DNA from: an uncultured Bacteroidota bacterium
Lineage (GTDB): Bacteria; Bacteroidota; Bacteroidia; Bacteroidales; VadinHA17
Length of the DNA: 64,000 nucleotides
Reading direction: 5' to 3'
Assembly (NCBI GenBank): GCA_903824785.1
Contig: CAIJYD010000073.1
Coordinates: 1 to 64,000, forward strand
Within the stretch, counting starts at the first letter, position 1; each line of letters starts with the position of its first letter. The position numbers and the translations under genes are program-made. The notes under the pieces were generated by a model that saw only the letters and a program-made list of their open reading frames with translations, ran no database searches and was not told the DNA's origin. Below are positions 1 through 10,455 of this stretch, piece by piece.

Positions 1-10
1 TTAAAATACT

Positions 11-37
11 AAAGCCACGTTTGCACGTGGCTTTTTG
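11..37. terminator. Intrinsic terminator-like hairpin next to tRNA-Asp
   Basis: Perfect 10-bp inverted repeat AAAGCCACGT-ttgc-ACGTGGCTTT, with a T-rich tail on + and an A/T-rich flank on the other side; possibly bidirectional. Confidence 0.7.
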
Positions 38-47
38 TTTTCGTTTG

Positions 48-121
48 CGGTGCGGACGGGACTCGAACCCGCGACCCACGGCGTGACAGGCCGTTATTCT
101 AACCAACTGAACTACCGCACC
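48..121 (-). tRNA. tRNA-Asp (GTC)
   Basis: Reverse complement GGTGCGGTAGTTCAGTTGGTTAGAATAACGGCCTGTCACGCCGTGGGTCGCGGGTTCGAGTCCCGTCCGCACCG folds as a cloverleaf. GGTGCGG pairs with CCGCACC, the anticodon is GTC and the T-loop is GGTTCGAGTCC. Confidence 0.95.
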
Positions 122-212
122 AATTGTAAAACGAGTTGCAAAATTAACCTAATTTTTAACTCCGCAAAATATTTTCTGCAAATATTAATCGTAATTAATT
201 ATTTGTCCATAC

Positions 213-257
213 CTGACCGGGAAAATCATACCCCATTTCACCAATGAACCACCGCAC
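213..257 (-). pseudogene. Possible decayed tRNA 5'-half remnant (tRNA-Asp-like)
   Basis: Reverse complement gtgcggtggttcattggtgaaatgg closely matches the acceptor/D-arm of the adjacent tRNA-Asp (gtgcggtagttcagttggttaga), but no anticodon or T-arm follows. Confidence 0.35.
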
Positions 258-330
258 TTTAACACTGCAAAACTATTGAACAGTAATGCCATAGAGCAGT
301 ACCGTAATATGGTTAGAATGATAAAATATT

Positions 331-909
331 TTATTTCAATTCTTCCGGTGATTCACCTGCCTGAGTAACGGAAACTGGTGGTTTGAAAAAACTGAAATTC
401 ACTCCTCCGTAATTACGGTGCTCAAAAAAAAGTTTATGACCTGCGAAACTTATTCCCCTGGGATGTTCCAGAACAAAAAAACCTTCATCCTTTATTACTC
501 CTGCTCCAGTAACCAGATCAGGCAGTTCCTTAAGCCACGAAAGTTCGTAGGGCGGATCGGCAAAGACTATGTCGTATTTAATTGAACAGGCTCGTAAATA
601 TGTCTTTACATCAATATGAATGGGTTTAATGTTTTCGAGATCCAGCTCTTTTATTATCCGCCTGATTCCAGATATGTGCCTCGGATCTTTTTCAACCAGG
701 TGTACAGCCAATACTCCCCTTGAGGCAAATTCATAACTCATGCTGCCTGTTCCCGAAAACAAGTCAAGAACAGTGACTTTCTCAAAGTCAACTCTGTTAT
801 TCAGTATATTGAACAATCCTTCCCGCGCAAAGTCGGTAGTAGGCCTTGCTTTGAAGTTGCCGGGAGGAACGATCCTCCTGCCTTTATATTTGCCTCCTAT
901 TATTCGCAA
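331..909 (-). CDS. rsmD: 16S rRNA (guanine(966)-N(2))-methyltransferase RsmD
   Basis: MRIIGGKYKGRRI start, DLFSGTGSMSYEFASRG SAM motif and DIVFADPPY catalytic motif. Confidence 0.93.
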   Translation of the reverse strand: MRIIGGKYKGRRIVPPGNFKARPTTDFAREGLFNILNNRVDFEKVTVLDLFSGTGSMSYEFASRGVLAVHLVEKDPRHISGIRRIIKELDLENIKPIHIDVKTYLRACSIKYDIVFADPPYELSWLKELPDLVTGAGVIKDEGFFVLEHPRGISFAGHKLFFEHRNYGGVNFSFFKPPVSVTQAGESPEELK

Positions 910-1790
910 CTTACTATACTGAAAAGGTTAATAAACCGATGACGTTCCATCTCATTGAATACATAGCTGAACGTGAAATTACCTGCAGGCCCGGCAAATT
1001 TTATATTCCGTATATATATCGAAAATGCGGATGAAAGGTCATCATACTTTTCTGTAAGGCCGCTGAAATAAATTGTCTCTTCCTGTTTGATATTCAGATT
1101 TTTAAAAACATTCAAAACATAATAAAGTATATCATTAATGTTTCTGTGATTAAATGAGTTACAGAACTTCAGAAGGTTGTGGTTAAAAATGACAAGGTTA
1201 AAGAATTCCTTTTCAATATGAATATGTATATAGTTCCCGTTTACACTTTTTCTGTTATGCGAAATCTGATCGAATAATGGAACCAGATGATGACATGGTT
1301 GTACAGATGGGTAGAAATATTTTATCATTTCATAAACCGGCTTTGACAGAGCTGAAATGAGAAATGCATCGGGATCTTTTAGTTTATTAACGATAATTAT
1401 TGTGTTTGGCCCTGCTATGTGGTTGAAGCTGAAGTATTCATCTTTTTTTGATGGGTCAAAAAGCTGAGCCGGAACAATAGTGGATTTTGAGGAAGGCATC
1501 ACTATACTGACTTTTTTGAACCGCTTCAGGAGAAAATCATCTTTCGTTACCAGCTCATTTATCTTATCCGCATTGAAATATTTATTCTCTTCAGGATCAG
1601 ATGACCTTATCAGTACAAACTTATTTCTGATCGTATCGAGAAGGCAAAAGGCTAATCCTTCTGGAGATGCCTGAAGAGATAGCTCATAACTTTCAGTAGA
1701 GTTTATGTCGAGTGATTCATCAAAAAGTTCCAGAAAAGGCATAAATTTTAAATTTGTTAAACGAACTAAAGTTAAACAATCTCTTTTCAA
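900..1790 (-). CDS. DUF3822 family protein
   Basis: Full-length ORF overlapping the rsmD start; composition and rsmD neighbourhood are typical of the Bacteroidota DUF3822 family. Confidence 0.7.
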   Translation of the reverse strand: MKRDCLTLVRLTNLKFMPFLELFDESLDINSTESYELSLQASPEGLAFCLLDTIRNKFVLIRSSDPEENKYFNADKINELVTKDDFLLKRFKKVSIVMPSSKSTIVPAQLFDPSKKDEYFSFNHIAGPNTIIIVNKLKDPDAFLISALSKPVYEMIKYFYPSVQPCHHLVPLFDQISHNRKSVNGNYIHIHIEKEFFNLVIFNHNLLKFCNSFNHRNINDILYYVLNVFKNLNIKQEETIYFSGLTEKYDDLSSAFSIYIRNIKFAGPAGNFTFSYVFNEMERHRFINLFSIVSCE

Positions 1791-1996
1791 CTCTGCATAA
1801 CTTATGGATCAATGTGAAACAAATTATACCTTATACTGTGAGGTGACGAGAATTGGCAGAGAGTCATATAGTTATTAAAAAAATATTAGGTTGATTAATA
1901 TGTTTTGCCTGTTTAAATAATAATAAGTTTGATTAAGTTTACAAACAAAATTAAAAAAAATATCCATTCAGCAATTTAAGGTGGCTGTAAACAGCA

Positions 1997-3418
1997 ATGC
2001 GCGATACCATTATATATAATCAGTTATGCAAGAATCTTGGGAATATTCCCACTGATGATCAGTCTGCGGCATTGAAGAAAATTGCCGGTTACATCTGCGA
2101 TAATAATAATGATGTTATTTTTCTGATGACCGGTTATGCAGGAACAGGCAAGACAAGTGTAATAAGCTCGGTAGTTAAAACTCTCGATTTGTTAAGAATG
2201 CGTTCAGTGCTTCTTGCCCCCACCGGGCGGGCTGCAAAAGTACTGGCATCCTATTCGGGCCGGCCTGCTTTTACCATTCACAAAAAGATTTACAGACAGA
2301 AATCCTCCAAAGACGGGCTTGGTAGTTTTGCTCTCGACAGAAATCTTCATAAGGATACTTTTTTTATTATTGATGAAGCATCAATGGTCTCAAACAGTTC
2401 AGGCGATTCCTCCCTGTTCGGCAGCGGACGAGTGCTTGACGATCTGATTGAGTACGTCTATTCCGGAACAGAATGCAAGTTGATAATTGTTGGCGATACT
2501 GCTCAGCTTCCACCGGTAGGGTCGGCCGTTAGCCCTGCACTCGATATCTCCGCCCTGGGTGGGTACGGATTTGGTCTCATCTCCTGCGAACTTCGTCAGG
2601 TGGTGCGGCAGAGCGAGTCATCAGGTGTATTGATGAACGCAACCCGTGTCAGGTTGCAGGTTGCCGGAAACGATCTTGCCCGCCCTTCACTTGATTGCAT
2701 TAATTATAATGATACTATAAGAATAACAGGGGAGGAGCTTATTGATGAAATATCAACAGCCTACGGGAGTTGCGGAATGGAAGGAACTATTATTGTTGTT
2801 AATTCAAATAAACTGGCAAACCGCTACAATCAGGGAATACGTAACCGGATCTTTTTCAGGGAAGAAGAGATAAGTGCAGGTGATCTGGTTATGGTAGTGA
2901 AAAATAACTATTTTATTCTTGATGAGGAGGAGGACGGAGCCGGATTCATAGCTAATGGTGATATTGCCGAGGTGAAAAAGATCAGAAAATACGAAGAGAA
3001 ATACGGATTCCGTTTTGCAGAAATGGTACTTAGGTTCTCTGACTATAATCTGGAGGTGGAGGCAAAGGTGATGTTGGATGTTCTTCATCTGGATACACCT
3101 GCATTGCCTTCAGATAAAAACAAGGAACTTTATCAGAATATTCTGGCTGATTATCTTCATGTTAAGTCGAGGAGAAAGCAATTTGATTCTGTAAAAAAGG
3201 ACCCCTATTTCAATGCACTTCAGATAAAATTTGCTTATGCTGTAACCTGCCATAAAGCCCAGGGCGGACAGTGGGAGAGAGTGTTTATCGATCAGGGTAT
3301 GTTCAACAGGAATGAGATTACCATTGATTACCTGCGTTGGTTCTATACAGCGCTGACGCGATCGACAGATAAAGTTTTTCTTGTTAATTTTGCAGAGAGC
3401 TTTTTTGAAGCCGGTTAA
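1997..3418 (+). CDS. RecD-like/Dda-like superfamily 1 DNA helicase
   Basis: Walker A MTGYAGTGKTSV, FIIDEASMV (DEAx), VGDTAQLPPVG and C-terminal YAVTCHKAQGGQWERV...WFYTALTRS motifs. Confidence 0.9.
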   Translation: MRDTIIYNQLCKNLGNIPTDDQSAALKKIAGYICDNNNDVIFLMTGYAGTGKTSVISSVVKTLDLLRMRSVLLAPTGRAAKVLASYSGRPAFTIHKKIYRQKSSKDGLGSFALDRNLHKDTFFIIDEASMVSNSSGDSSLFGSGRVLDDLIEYVYSGTECKLIIVGDTAQLPPVGSAVSPALDISALGGYGFGLISCELRQVVRQSESSGVLMNATRVRLQVAGNDLARPSLDCINYNDTIRITGEELIDEISTAYGSCGMEGTIIVVNSNKLANRYNQGIRNRIFFREEEISAGDLVMVVKNNYFILDEEEDGAGFIANGDIAEVKKIRKYEEKYGFRFAEMVLRFSDYNLEVEAKVMLDVLHLDTPALPSDKNKELYQNILADYLHVKSRRKQFDSVKKDPYFNALQIKFAYAVTCHKAQGGQWERVFIDQGMFNRNEITIDYLRWFYTALTRSTDKVFLVNFAESFFEAG

Positions 3419-3475
3419 TCTTGTGGAATCACTGGGAGAACATCCTTCGGAAGTAATCATCTTAAAAAACAGAAT

Positions 3476-3892
3476 ATGAAGTCGTTTAGAAAAGAATTAT
3501 GGTTTGAAACATCCACTCGCCGTTCTTTCCAGAATATCACGGGAGAGGTTGAAAAATGTCTGTATGAAAGTGGTATAAATGAAGGATTAATCCTCGTAAA
3601 TGCGATGCACATCACGTCAAGCATTTTTATCAATGATGATGAATCGGGCCTGCATCACGATTTCGAAGTGTGGCTGGAAAAGCTTGCTCCGGAAAAGCCA
3701 TATGCACAATACAGGCATAATGGCTATGAGGATAATGCAGATGCTCATATCAAACGTACTCTGATGGGCAGGGAAGTGGTTGTTGCCGTTACAGGGGGAC
3801 GACTCGACTTCGGCCCCTGGGAGCAAATCTTTTACGGGGAATTTGACGGTAAAAGACGAAAAAGGGTTCTTGTAAAAATAATTGGTGAATAG
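3476..3892 (+). CDS. YjbQ family protein (secondary thiamine-phosphate synthase-like)
   Basis: [36 protein letters not shown]...[40 protein letters not shown] is typical of YjbQ. Confidence 0.9.
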   Translation: MKSFRKELWFETSTRRSFQNITGEVEKCLYESGINEGLILVNAMHITSSIFINDDESGLHHDFEVWLEKLAPEKPYAQYRHNGYEDNADAHIKRTLMGREVVVAVTGGRLDFGPWEQIFYGEFDGKRRKRVLVKIIGE

Positions 3893-3905
3893 AAACAATC
3901 AGGTT

Positions 3906-5645
3906 TTACGCCAATTTCATATCGTGGATAATATCACTAATCCGCTTATCAAGTGTTTTTTCTGTCTCTTCAAATTTATCCGGAGATTCCAGTTTTGCAT
4001 TCACACTGAAATATAGTTTTATTTTAGGTTCAGTGCCGGATGGCCTTACTGAAATCTTCGATCCATCTTCAAGAAAAAACTGAAGGACATCCGATTTTGT
4101 AAGGTCAATTGTTGATTCTGAACATTTGAGAATATCATAGGAGATTTGCTTCTGGTAGTCATTAATTTTAATTACCCTGCTATTGTTGATCTTTTCCGGA
4201 GGGTTATTTCTGTAGGCGTTCATCATGGCTTTTATCTCATCTGCTCCCTCTTTTCCTTTGCGTACAATATTGATAAGTTTTTCTTTATAAAAACCATACT
4301 GCACATAGATATCAAGCAGAAGCTCGAATAGTGATTTCCCTTTGCTTTTTGACCAGGCTGCTGCTTCAGCTGCAAGTGCACAGGAAGCAACTGCATCTTT
4401 GTCCCTCACATATTCTCCGGGAAGGAAACCATAACTCTCTTCTCCGCCGCCGATATATTTTTTCTTCCCTTCGTTTTTCCGGATCAGTTCAGCAAAAAAC
4501 TTAAAACCTGTTAATACGTTGAAAAACTCAACATTATATCCTTCAGCAATTTTCTCAATCAAATCAGAAGTAACAATTGTCTTAATGATATATTCATTTC
4601 CGGCGTACATATTATTCTCTTTGAACTGCGAAAGGATGTACCATACGAGTATCACCCCGGTCTGGTTACCGTTAAGCAGGATGAATTCACCTTGCTTGTT
4701 TTTAACTGCTATGCCAAGTCTGTCGGCATCAGGATCGGTAGCCATCACCAGTTCTGCTCCGGTTTCAACAGCTTTTTGAATTGCCATTCTCAGTGCATCA
4801 GGTTCTTCAGGGTTTGGAGATTTAACGGTTGGGAAATTACCATCGATAATATCCTGTTCAGGTACACTGATAATGTTTTTAAACCCATACATTTTCAAAG
4901 CCGGCGGTACCATGGTTATCCCTGTTCCATGAATAGGAGTGTATACAATGCCGATGTCACTGCACTTTTTAATAGCTTCAGGATTCAGACTCATTTTATA
5001 AACCTCTCTGAGGAACAGATCATCAGTCTCTTTTCCGAGAATTTTTATTTTATCTTTCTTTCCATCGAATCTGATTTCGGCAACTGATTTAATTTTCCTG
5101 ACTTCATCAATTATTCCGTCATCATGCGGAGCTACAACCTGGCCACCGTCGTTCCAGTACGCTTTATACCCGTTATATTCCGGCGGATTATGGGATGCTG
5201 TGATGACGACACCACTCTGACATTTATAATGCCGTATAGCGAATGATAATTCAGGTGTGGGCCTTAAGGATTCAAACAAAAAAACCTCAAATCCGTTGGC
5301 AGAGAATATGTTGGCAGTTGTTTCTGCAAAGTATTTGCTGTTGTTCCGGCAATCGTAGGCGATAGCCACTCTTATTCCGGAGTTACCGCACTGTTTAATA
5401 ATATAATTCGATAAACCCTGGGTTGCCATGCCAAGAGTATAAATATTCATTCTGTTGGTTCCTGCACCCATAATACCTCTTAGTCCGCCGGTTCCAAATT
5501 CAAGGTCCTGGTAAAAAGCATCAATAAGCTTTTTTTCATCGTTGTCAATCATTTCACGGACCTCATTACGGGTTGCTTCATTGAACCCTTCACTCAGCCA
5601 TTCTGCGGCTTTTTCTCTGATCACATCAATCGATAACATATTCAT
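3906..5645 (-). CDS. Phosphoglucomutase/phosphomannomutase family (phospho-sugar mutase)
   Basis: GTGGLRGIMGAGTNRMN, VITASHNPPEYNGYKAYW (phosphoserine loop), ATDPDADRLGIA, GGGEESYG and SVRPSGTEPKIKLY. Confidence 0.95.
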   Translation of the reverse strand: MNMLSIDVIREKAAEWLSEGFNEATRNEVREMIDNDEKKLIDAFYQDLEFGTGGLRGIMGAGTNRMNIYTLGMATQGLSNYIIKQCGNSGIRVAIAYDCRNNSKYFAETTANIFSANGFEVFLFESLRPTPELSFAIRHYKCQSGVVITASHNPPEYNGYKAYWNDGGQVVAPHDDGIIDEVRKIKSVAEIRFDGKKDKIKILGKETDDLFLREVYKMSLNPEAIKKCSDIGIVYTPIHGTGITMVPPALKMYGFKNIISVPEQDIIDGNFPTVKSPNPEEPDALRMAIQKAVETGAELVMATDPDADRLGIAVKNKQGEFILLNGNQTGVILVWYILSQFKENNMYAGNEYIIKTIVTSDLIEKIAEGYNVEFFNVLTGFKFFAELIRKNEGKKKYIGGGEESYGFLPGEYVRDKDAVASCALAAEAAAWSKSKGKSLFELLLDIYVQYGFYKEKLINIVRKGKEGADEIKAMMNAYRNNPPEKINNSRVIKINDYQKQISYDILKCSESTIDLTKSDVLQFFLEDGSKISVRPSGTEPKIKLYFSVNAKLESPDKFEETEKTLDKRISDIIHDMKLA

Positions 5646-5649
5646 TGTA

Positions 5650-6516
5650 TTAATTCAACAGTTTGATACATTTAATTAAGCTACTCCTCCAATGCGGGAT
5701 TGAAAGATTATAATTATCTTTAATTTTGCTCTTATCCATAACGGAATATGCAGGCCTTTGTGCTGCCATCTGGTAATCCTTTGTCAGTACAGGATCTATC
5801 CTGCATGACAGCCCGGCTTCCTTTACAATTTCAACAGCAAAGTCATACCACGAACAGGTACCCTCGTTTGAATAATTATAAATACCGGCATTCAGTGCAA
5901 TCTGGTTTCTTATCACTCCGGAGATAATACTCATTATGGCTCCTGCAAGGTCGGCGGCATAGGTCGGAGTACCGGTCTGGTCAAAGACAACTCTTAGCGA
6001 CTCCTTCTCCTTTCCATGTTTAAGAATAGTTTTTACAAAATTATTTCCAAAAGAGGAATAGAGCCACGATGTTCTTATAATCATTGAGCCCTGATGCACA
6101 AGAGCCTGTTTTTCTCCTGCCAGCTTTGACCGGCCGTAAGCCGATAAAGGGTTTGTTAAAGAATATTCATTATAAGGAACATTCGATTCGCCATTGTAAA
6201 CATAGTCAGATGAGATATGTATAAACTTGCATTCAGTACCCTGAATCACTTCTGTTATATTCTTAACAGCAGTACTGTTGATCAGCATTGCCATTTCAGG
6301 TTCAGTTTCAGCTTTATCGACAAGATTATAAGCTGCACAATTTATTATCCAGTCGGGTTTTGATTTTTTAATAAATTCTGAAGCTTGTTCCTGGCTGGTT
6401 AAGTCGAGAGTATCTATATCGGTAAAAATGAAATCATATCCGTAGAAATTTTTTGACACAACTTTCAGTTCATTTCCGAGCTGACCGTTTGCTCCTGTGA
6501 TCAAGATTATTGCCAT
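5650..6516 (-). CDS. rfbD: dTDP-4-dehydrorhamnose reductase
   Basis: ILITGANGQLGNELK NAD-binding start, SSDYVYNGE, YGRSKLAGEK, RTSWLYS. Confidence 0.93.
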   Translation of the reverse strand: MAIILITGANGQLGNELKVVSKNFYGYDFIFTDIDTLDLTSQEQASEFIKKSKPDWIINCAAYNLVDKAETEPEMAMLINSTAVKNITEVIQGTECKFIHISSDYVYNGESNVPYNEYSLTNPLSAYGRSKLAGEKQALVHQGSMIIRTSWLYSSFGNNFVKTILKHGKEKESLRVVFDQTGTPTYAADLAGAIMSIISGVIRNQIALNAGIYNYSNEGTCSWYDFAVEIVKEAGLSCRIDPVLTKDYQMAAQRPAYSVMDKSKIKDNYNLSIPHWRSSLIKCIKLLN

Positions 6517-6531
6517 AATATATCTGCGATA

Positions 6532-7080
6532 TTAAAAGTTGTATTCAGCGTCCTTAAAACAGGGTTGTTTTAAATCCTTTTCACTTATGAGCTGTTCTGC
6601 AGAACCTGTTTTCCAGTTAATATCAAGCTCCGGGTCCATTAAGAATATTCCTCTTTCGTATTTTGTATTGTAAACATTATCACATTTGTACTGAATAATT
6701 GCAATATTGCTCAGTACTGAAAATCCGTGAGCAAAACCTCGTGGTATTAAAACCTGATCTTTCGTTTCAGAGTCGAGCTCAATTCCAAACCATTTTCCAA
6801 ATGTCAGAGAGTCCTTTCGTATATCCAGAGCCACATCAAAGATCTTTCCTTCAACAACTCTGATCAGTTTGGCCTGATCAAAAGGTTTCAACTGGTAATG
6901 CAGACCTCTTATAACTCCTTTTGATGATTTTGATTCATTATCCTGAACCGGAGAATAAGAAATTCCGGCATTATTGAAGGCTGTCTGGTTAAAACTTTCA
7001 AAAAAATACCCTCTGCTGTCGGGATAAATAGCCGGTTTTATTACAATTAGCCCTTTGAATCCTGTTTCAATTATTTTCAT
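6532..7080 (-). CDS. rfbC: dTDP-4-dehydrorhamnose 3,5-epimerase
   Basis: SRGYFFESFNQ, QDNESKSSKGVIRGLHYQ, KLIRVVEGKIFDVALDIR, IPRGFAHGF. Confidence 0.95.
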   Translation of the reverse strand: MKIIETGFKGLIVIKPAIYPDSRGYFFESFNQTAFNNAGISYSPVQDNESKSSKGVIRGLHYQLKPFDQAKLIRVVEGKIFDVALDIRKDSLTFGKWFGIELDSETKDQVLIPRGFAHGFSVLSNIAIIQYKCDNVYNTKYERGIFLMDPELDINWKTGSAEQLISEKDLKQPCFKDAEYNF

Positions 7081-7101
7081 CTTATTCGAAAGTTACTTTG
7101 G

Positions 7102-7986
7102 TTATTCAAAAATATTTATCTCTTCAGATGCAATCCTTAAAAGATATTTTCCATACTGGCTTTTGCTGATAGGAGCAGCAATTGCCAGGAGCTGGTTTTT
7201 ATTGATGAAACCTCTTTTATAAGCAATTTCTTCAATGCACGAAGCTTTCAGTCCCTGCCTCTGCTCAAGTGTTGCAATGAAGTTAGCAGCCTGTAATAAG
7301 CTGTCATAAGTTCCTGTGTCGAGCCATGCCATTCCTCTTCCCATAAGTTTTATTTCGAGTGTACCCTCTTCAAGGTAAACTCTGTTGAGATCGGTGATCT
7401 CAAGTTCGCCGCGAGGTGATGGCTTTAGGGATTTTGCTTTACTTACAACAGTATTGTCGTAAAAATAGAGACCGGTAACAGCATAATTTGATTTTGGATT
7501 TGCAGGTTTCTCCTCTAAACTTATTACCTTTTTCCTGCTATCGAACTCAACAACCCCATAACGCTCGGGGTCTGTTACATAATAACCAAAAACACAGGCT
7601 CCACTGGTCAGTTGTGCAGTTTTTAAAAGGGTTTCTCCAAAGCCATGTCCGTAAAAAATATTGTCACCAAGGATCATGCAGACAGAATCACTGCCAATAA
7701 ATTCATCGCCAAGAATAAATGCCTGAGCGAGTCCATCAGGTGACGGCTGTTCGATATAACTGAATTTTAATCCCAGGGATGTGCCGTCTCCGAGCAGGTC
7801 ACGGAATCCGGGCAAATCGCGAGGTGTGGATATTATTAAGATCTCCCTTATTCCTGCAAGCATAAGCACCGACAGAGGATAGTAAATCATCGGTTTGTCG
7901 TAAACAGGAAGCATCTGTTTTGAAATCGAACTTGTAATAGGATAAAGTCTTGTTCCTGAACCTCCTGCGAGAATAATTCCTTTCAT
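7102..7986 (-). CDS. rfbA: Glucose-1-phosphate thymidylyltransferase
   Basis: [65 protein letters not shown]. Confidence 0.96.
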   Translation of the reverse strand: MKGIILAGGSGTRLYPITSSISKQMLPVYDKPMIYYPLSVLMLAGIREILIISTPRDLPGFRDLLGDGTSLGLKFSYIEQPSPDGLAQAFILGDEFIGSDSVCMILGDNIFYGHGFGETLLKTAQLTSGACVFGYYVTDPERYGVVEFDSRKKVISLEEKPANPKSNYAVTGLYFYDNTVVSKAKSLKPSPRGELEITDLNRVYLEEGTLEIKLMGRGMAWLDTGTYDSLLQAANFIATLEQRQGLKASCIEEIAYKRGFINKNQLLAIAAPISKSQYGKYLLRIASEEINIFE

Positions 7987-8257
7987 CTTGTTCCTTTTTT
8001 TGTATCGTATTTCGTTTTGTGCTTCATGCTCCTTAAAACCTGAACATTACACAGCGATTATCATAAATTCTCTGATAGTTAATCTAAAAAGTCAAATCGC
8101 TGCACAAAGATAATATAACAAGTTAAATACGGAAATAATTAAAGAGCGTCTGAGCCTGTCTTAGTTATTGTTGCGGAAACAGTTACTCTTCCCGGCTTCA
8201 GCTTGTTATTCGTGATGAATTTACACCTTATTATTATGGCACAATTAAAAAATATTC

Positions 8258-8265
8258 TATCTTTG
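8258..8265 (+). promoter_or_regulatory. Bacteroidota -7 promoter element (TATCTTTG) upstream of rpsA
   Basis: Matches TAnnTTTG, about 65 nt upstream of the rpsA start; the -33 element is weak. Confidence 0.4.
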
Positions 8266-8329
8266 CAACCGATTTTTGAAACAATATAATGTCTAACTTA
8301 TTAATTATTAGTTCTTTTAATTTAAAATT

Positions 8330-10417
8330 ATGACTGAAAGCAAGAAAAAAACAACCAAAAAGGAGGTTGTTGAACAAAGTGAAGCCCCGGTAAAACCGGT
8401 AAAAAAGGCAAAAGCAAAAGAGACAAATGTAAACCAGTATTTTGAGAATGAAATATTGGAAACTGATGAGATTACATCAGATGTGGACGTTGTTGCGGAA
8501 ACTGTTGAAGATGTTGCTGAACCTGTAACCGCAGAAGCTTACGGGCTTGATTCGGATGTAAAAAAGTCAAAGAGATCAGAAAATGCTGATGATGATTCAG
8601 AGATTGGGTACAGAATTAAAGCTGAAACCAGAAGCTCTTCTTCAGCTGAAGATTTTGACTGGGATAAATTTGAAAGTGAAGAATTGAGAAACTCTCCAAA
8701 GTATAAGGAGTATGAATCCCTTTATGATGAGACACTTTCAACTGTTGCAGTTGATGAGGTAGTGATTGGTACAGTTATTCAGATGACACTTCGTGAGGTT
8801 GTAATCAATATCGGTTATAAATCAGAGGGTGTAGTCAGCTTAAACGAATTCAGGTATAATCCAAACCTTAAAGTTGGAGATAAAGTTGAAGTTTATGTTG
8901 AGAGCCAGGAAGACAAAAAAGGTCAGCTGCTGCTTTCTCATAAAAAAGCACGCGCTATTAATTCATGGGACAGAGTTAATGCATCACTCGAAAAGGATGA
9001 AATTATTACCGGCTACATCAAGTGCCGTACCAAAGGTGGTATGATTGTAGATGTATTTGGTATTGAGGCATTCCTTCCGGGATCGCAGATCGATGTCAAA
9101 CCTATTCGCGATTATGACGTGTTTGTTGGTAAAACAATGGAATTCAAGGTTGTAAAAATCAATCAGGAGTTCAAAAACGTTGTCGTTTCCCATAAAGCTC
9201 TTATTGAAGCTGAACTTGAACAGCAGAAGAAAGAGATCATTGCCAAACTTGAAAAAGGACAGGTTCTTGAAGGAACCGTTAAAAATATTACATCGTATGG
9301 TGTGTTCATCGACCTTGGTGGTGTTGATGGCCTTATTCACATTACCGATCTTTCATGGGGCAGAGTGAATCACCCCGAAGAGATTGTTAAACTCGACCAG
9401 AAACTTAATGTTGTTATTCTCGATTTCGACGATGATAAAAAGAGAATTGCCCTGGGTCTGAAACAGTTGACTTCACATCCTTGGGATTCTGTAGATCCTA
9501 ATATGAATATCGGTGATAAAGTAAAAGGAAAAGTGGTTGTTATGGCTGACTATGGTGCTTTCGTTGAAATCGCACCCGGTGTTGAAGGTCTTATTCATGT
9601 ATCCGAAATGTCATGGTCGCAGCATTTACGCAGCGCTCAGGAGTTTCTGAAAGTAAGCGACGAGATTGAAGCTGTTATTCTTACTCTCGACAGGAACGAA
9701 AGAAAGATGTCTCTCGGTATCAAACAACTGAAATCAGATCCATGGCAGAACATCGACGAGAAATATTCAGTTGGTGCAAAACATACTGCCAAAGTAAGAA
9801 ACTTTACAAACTTCGGTGTATTTGTTGAGATTGAAGAAGGTGTTGACGGACTGATACATATCTCCGATTTATCGTGGACAAAGAAAATCAAACATCCGGC
9901 AGAATTCACTGCTATTGATGCAGAAATTGAAGTAGTTGTCCTTGAGATCGATAAGGAAAACAGACGACTCAGCCTTGGTCATAAGCAGCTTGAAGAGAAT
10001 CCATGGGATGTCTTTGAGAATCTTTTCATTATCGACTCAATTCATGAAGGAACAGTTGTTGAAGTATTCGATAAAGGTGCTGTAATAGCACTTCCTTATG
10101 GTGTTGAAGGTTTTGTTACTCCAAAACATCTTGTTAAAGAGGATGGAATGATGGCAAAAGTTGAAGAGAAACTTATGTTCAAGGTAATTGAATTCAGTAA
10201 ATCTTCAAAGAAAATCATTGTTTCACACAGCAGGGTATTTGAAGACGAAAAGAAAGTTGTTGAAGTTCCGGTGAAGAAAGCTGATGCGGGTGCTCCTAAG
10301 AAAACAGCACGTAAACCCAAATCAAGTTCTGAGAAAACCACTCTGGGCGATATATCTCAGCTTGCAGCTCTAAAAGAAGAAATGGAAGAAAAAGAGAATA
10401 AAGCTTCGAAGAAATAG
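8330..10417 (+). CDS. rpsA: 30S ribosomal protein S1
   Basis: Repeated S1 domains (GTVKNITSYGVFIDLGGVDGLIHITDLSW, GKVVVMADYGAFVEIAPGVEGLIHVSEMSW, AKVRNFTNFGVFVEIEEGVDGLIHISDLSW). Confidence 0.96.
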   Translation: MTESKKKTTKKEVVEQSEAPVKPVKKAKAKETNVNQYFENEILETDEITSDVDVVAETVEDVAEPVTAEAYGLDSDVKKSKRSENADDDSEIGYRIKAETRSSSSAEDFDWDKFESEELRNSPKYKEYESLYDETLSTVAVDEVVIGTVIQMTLREVVINIGYKSEGVVSLNEFRYNPNLKVGDKVEVYVESQEDKKGQLLLSHKKARAINSWDRVNASLEKDEIITGYIKCRTKGGMIVDVFGIEAFLPGSQIDVKPIRDYDVFVGKTMEFKVVKINQEFKNVVVSHKALIEAELEQQKKEIIAKLEKGQVLEGTVKNITSYGVFIDLGGVDGLIHITDLSWGRVNHPEEIVKLDQKLNVVILDFDDDKKRIALGLKQLTSHPWDSVDPNMNIGDKVKGKVVVMADYGAFVEIAPGVEGLIHVSEMSWSQHLRSAQEFLKVSDEIEAVILTLDRNERKMSLGIKQLKSDPWQNIDEKYSVGAKHTAKVRNFTNFGVFVEIEEGVDGLIHISDLSWTKKIKHPAEFTAIDAEIEVVVLEIDKENRRLSLGHKQLEENPWDVFENLFIIDSIHEGTVVEVFDKGAVIALPYGVEGFVTPKHLVKEDGMMAKVEEKLMFKVIEFSKSSKKIIVSHSRVFEDEKKVVEVPVKKADAGAPKKTARKPKSSSEKTTLGDISQLAALKEEMEEKENKASKK

Positions 10418-10455
10418 AAAAATTTACTAAATTTAGGCTACCAAAAACTATCATT

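Noticed and set aside
35-247. ORF 35..247 (+), 70 aa
   Set aside because: Antisense read-through of tRNA-Asp; RTGLEPATHGVTGRYSNQLNYRT is the usual false translation of a tRNA gene.
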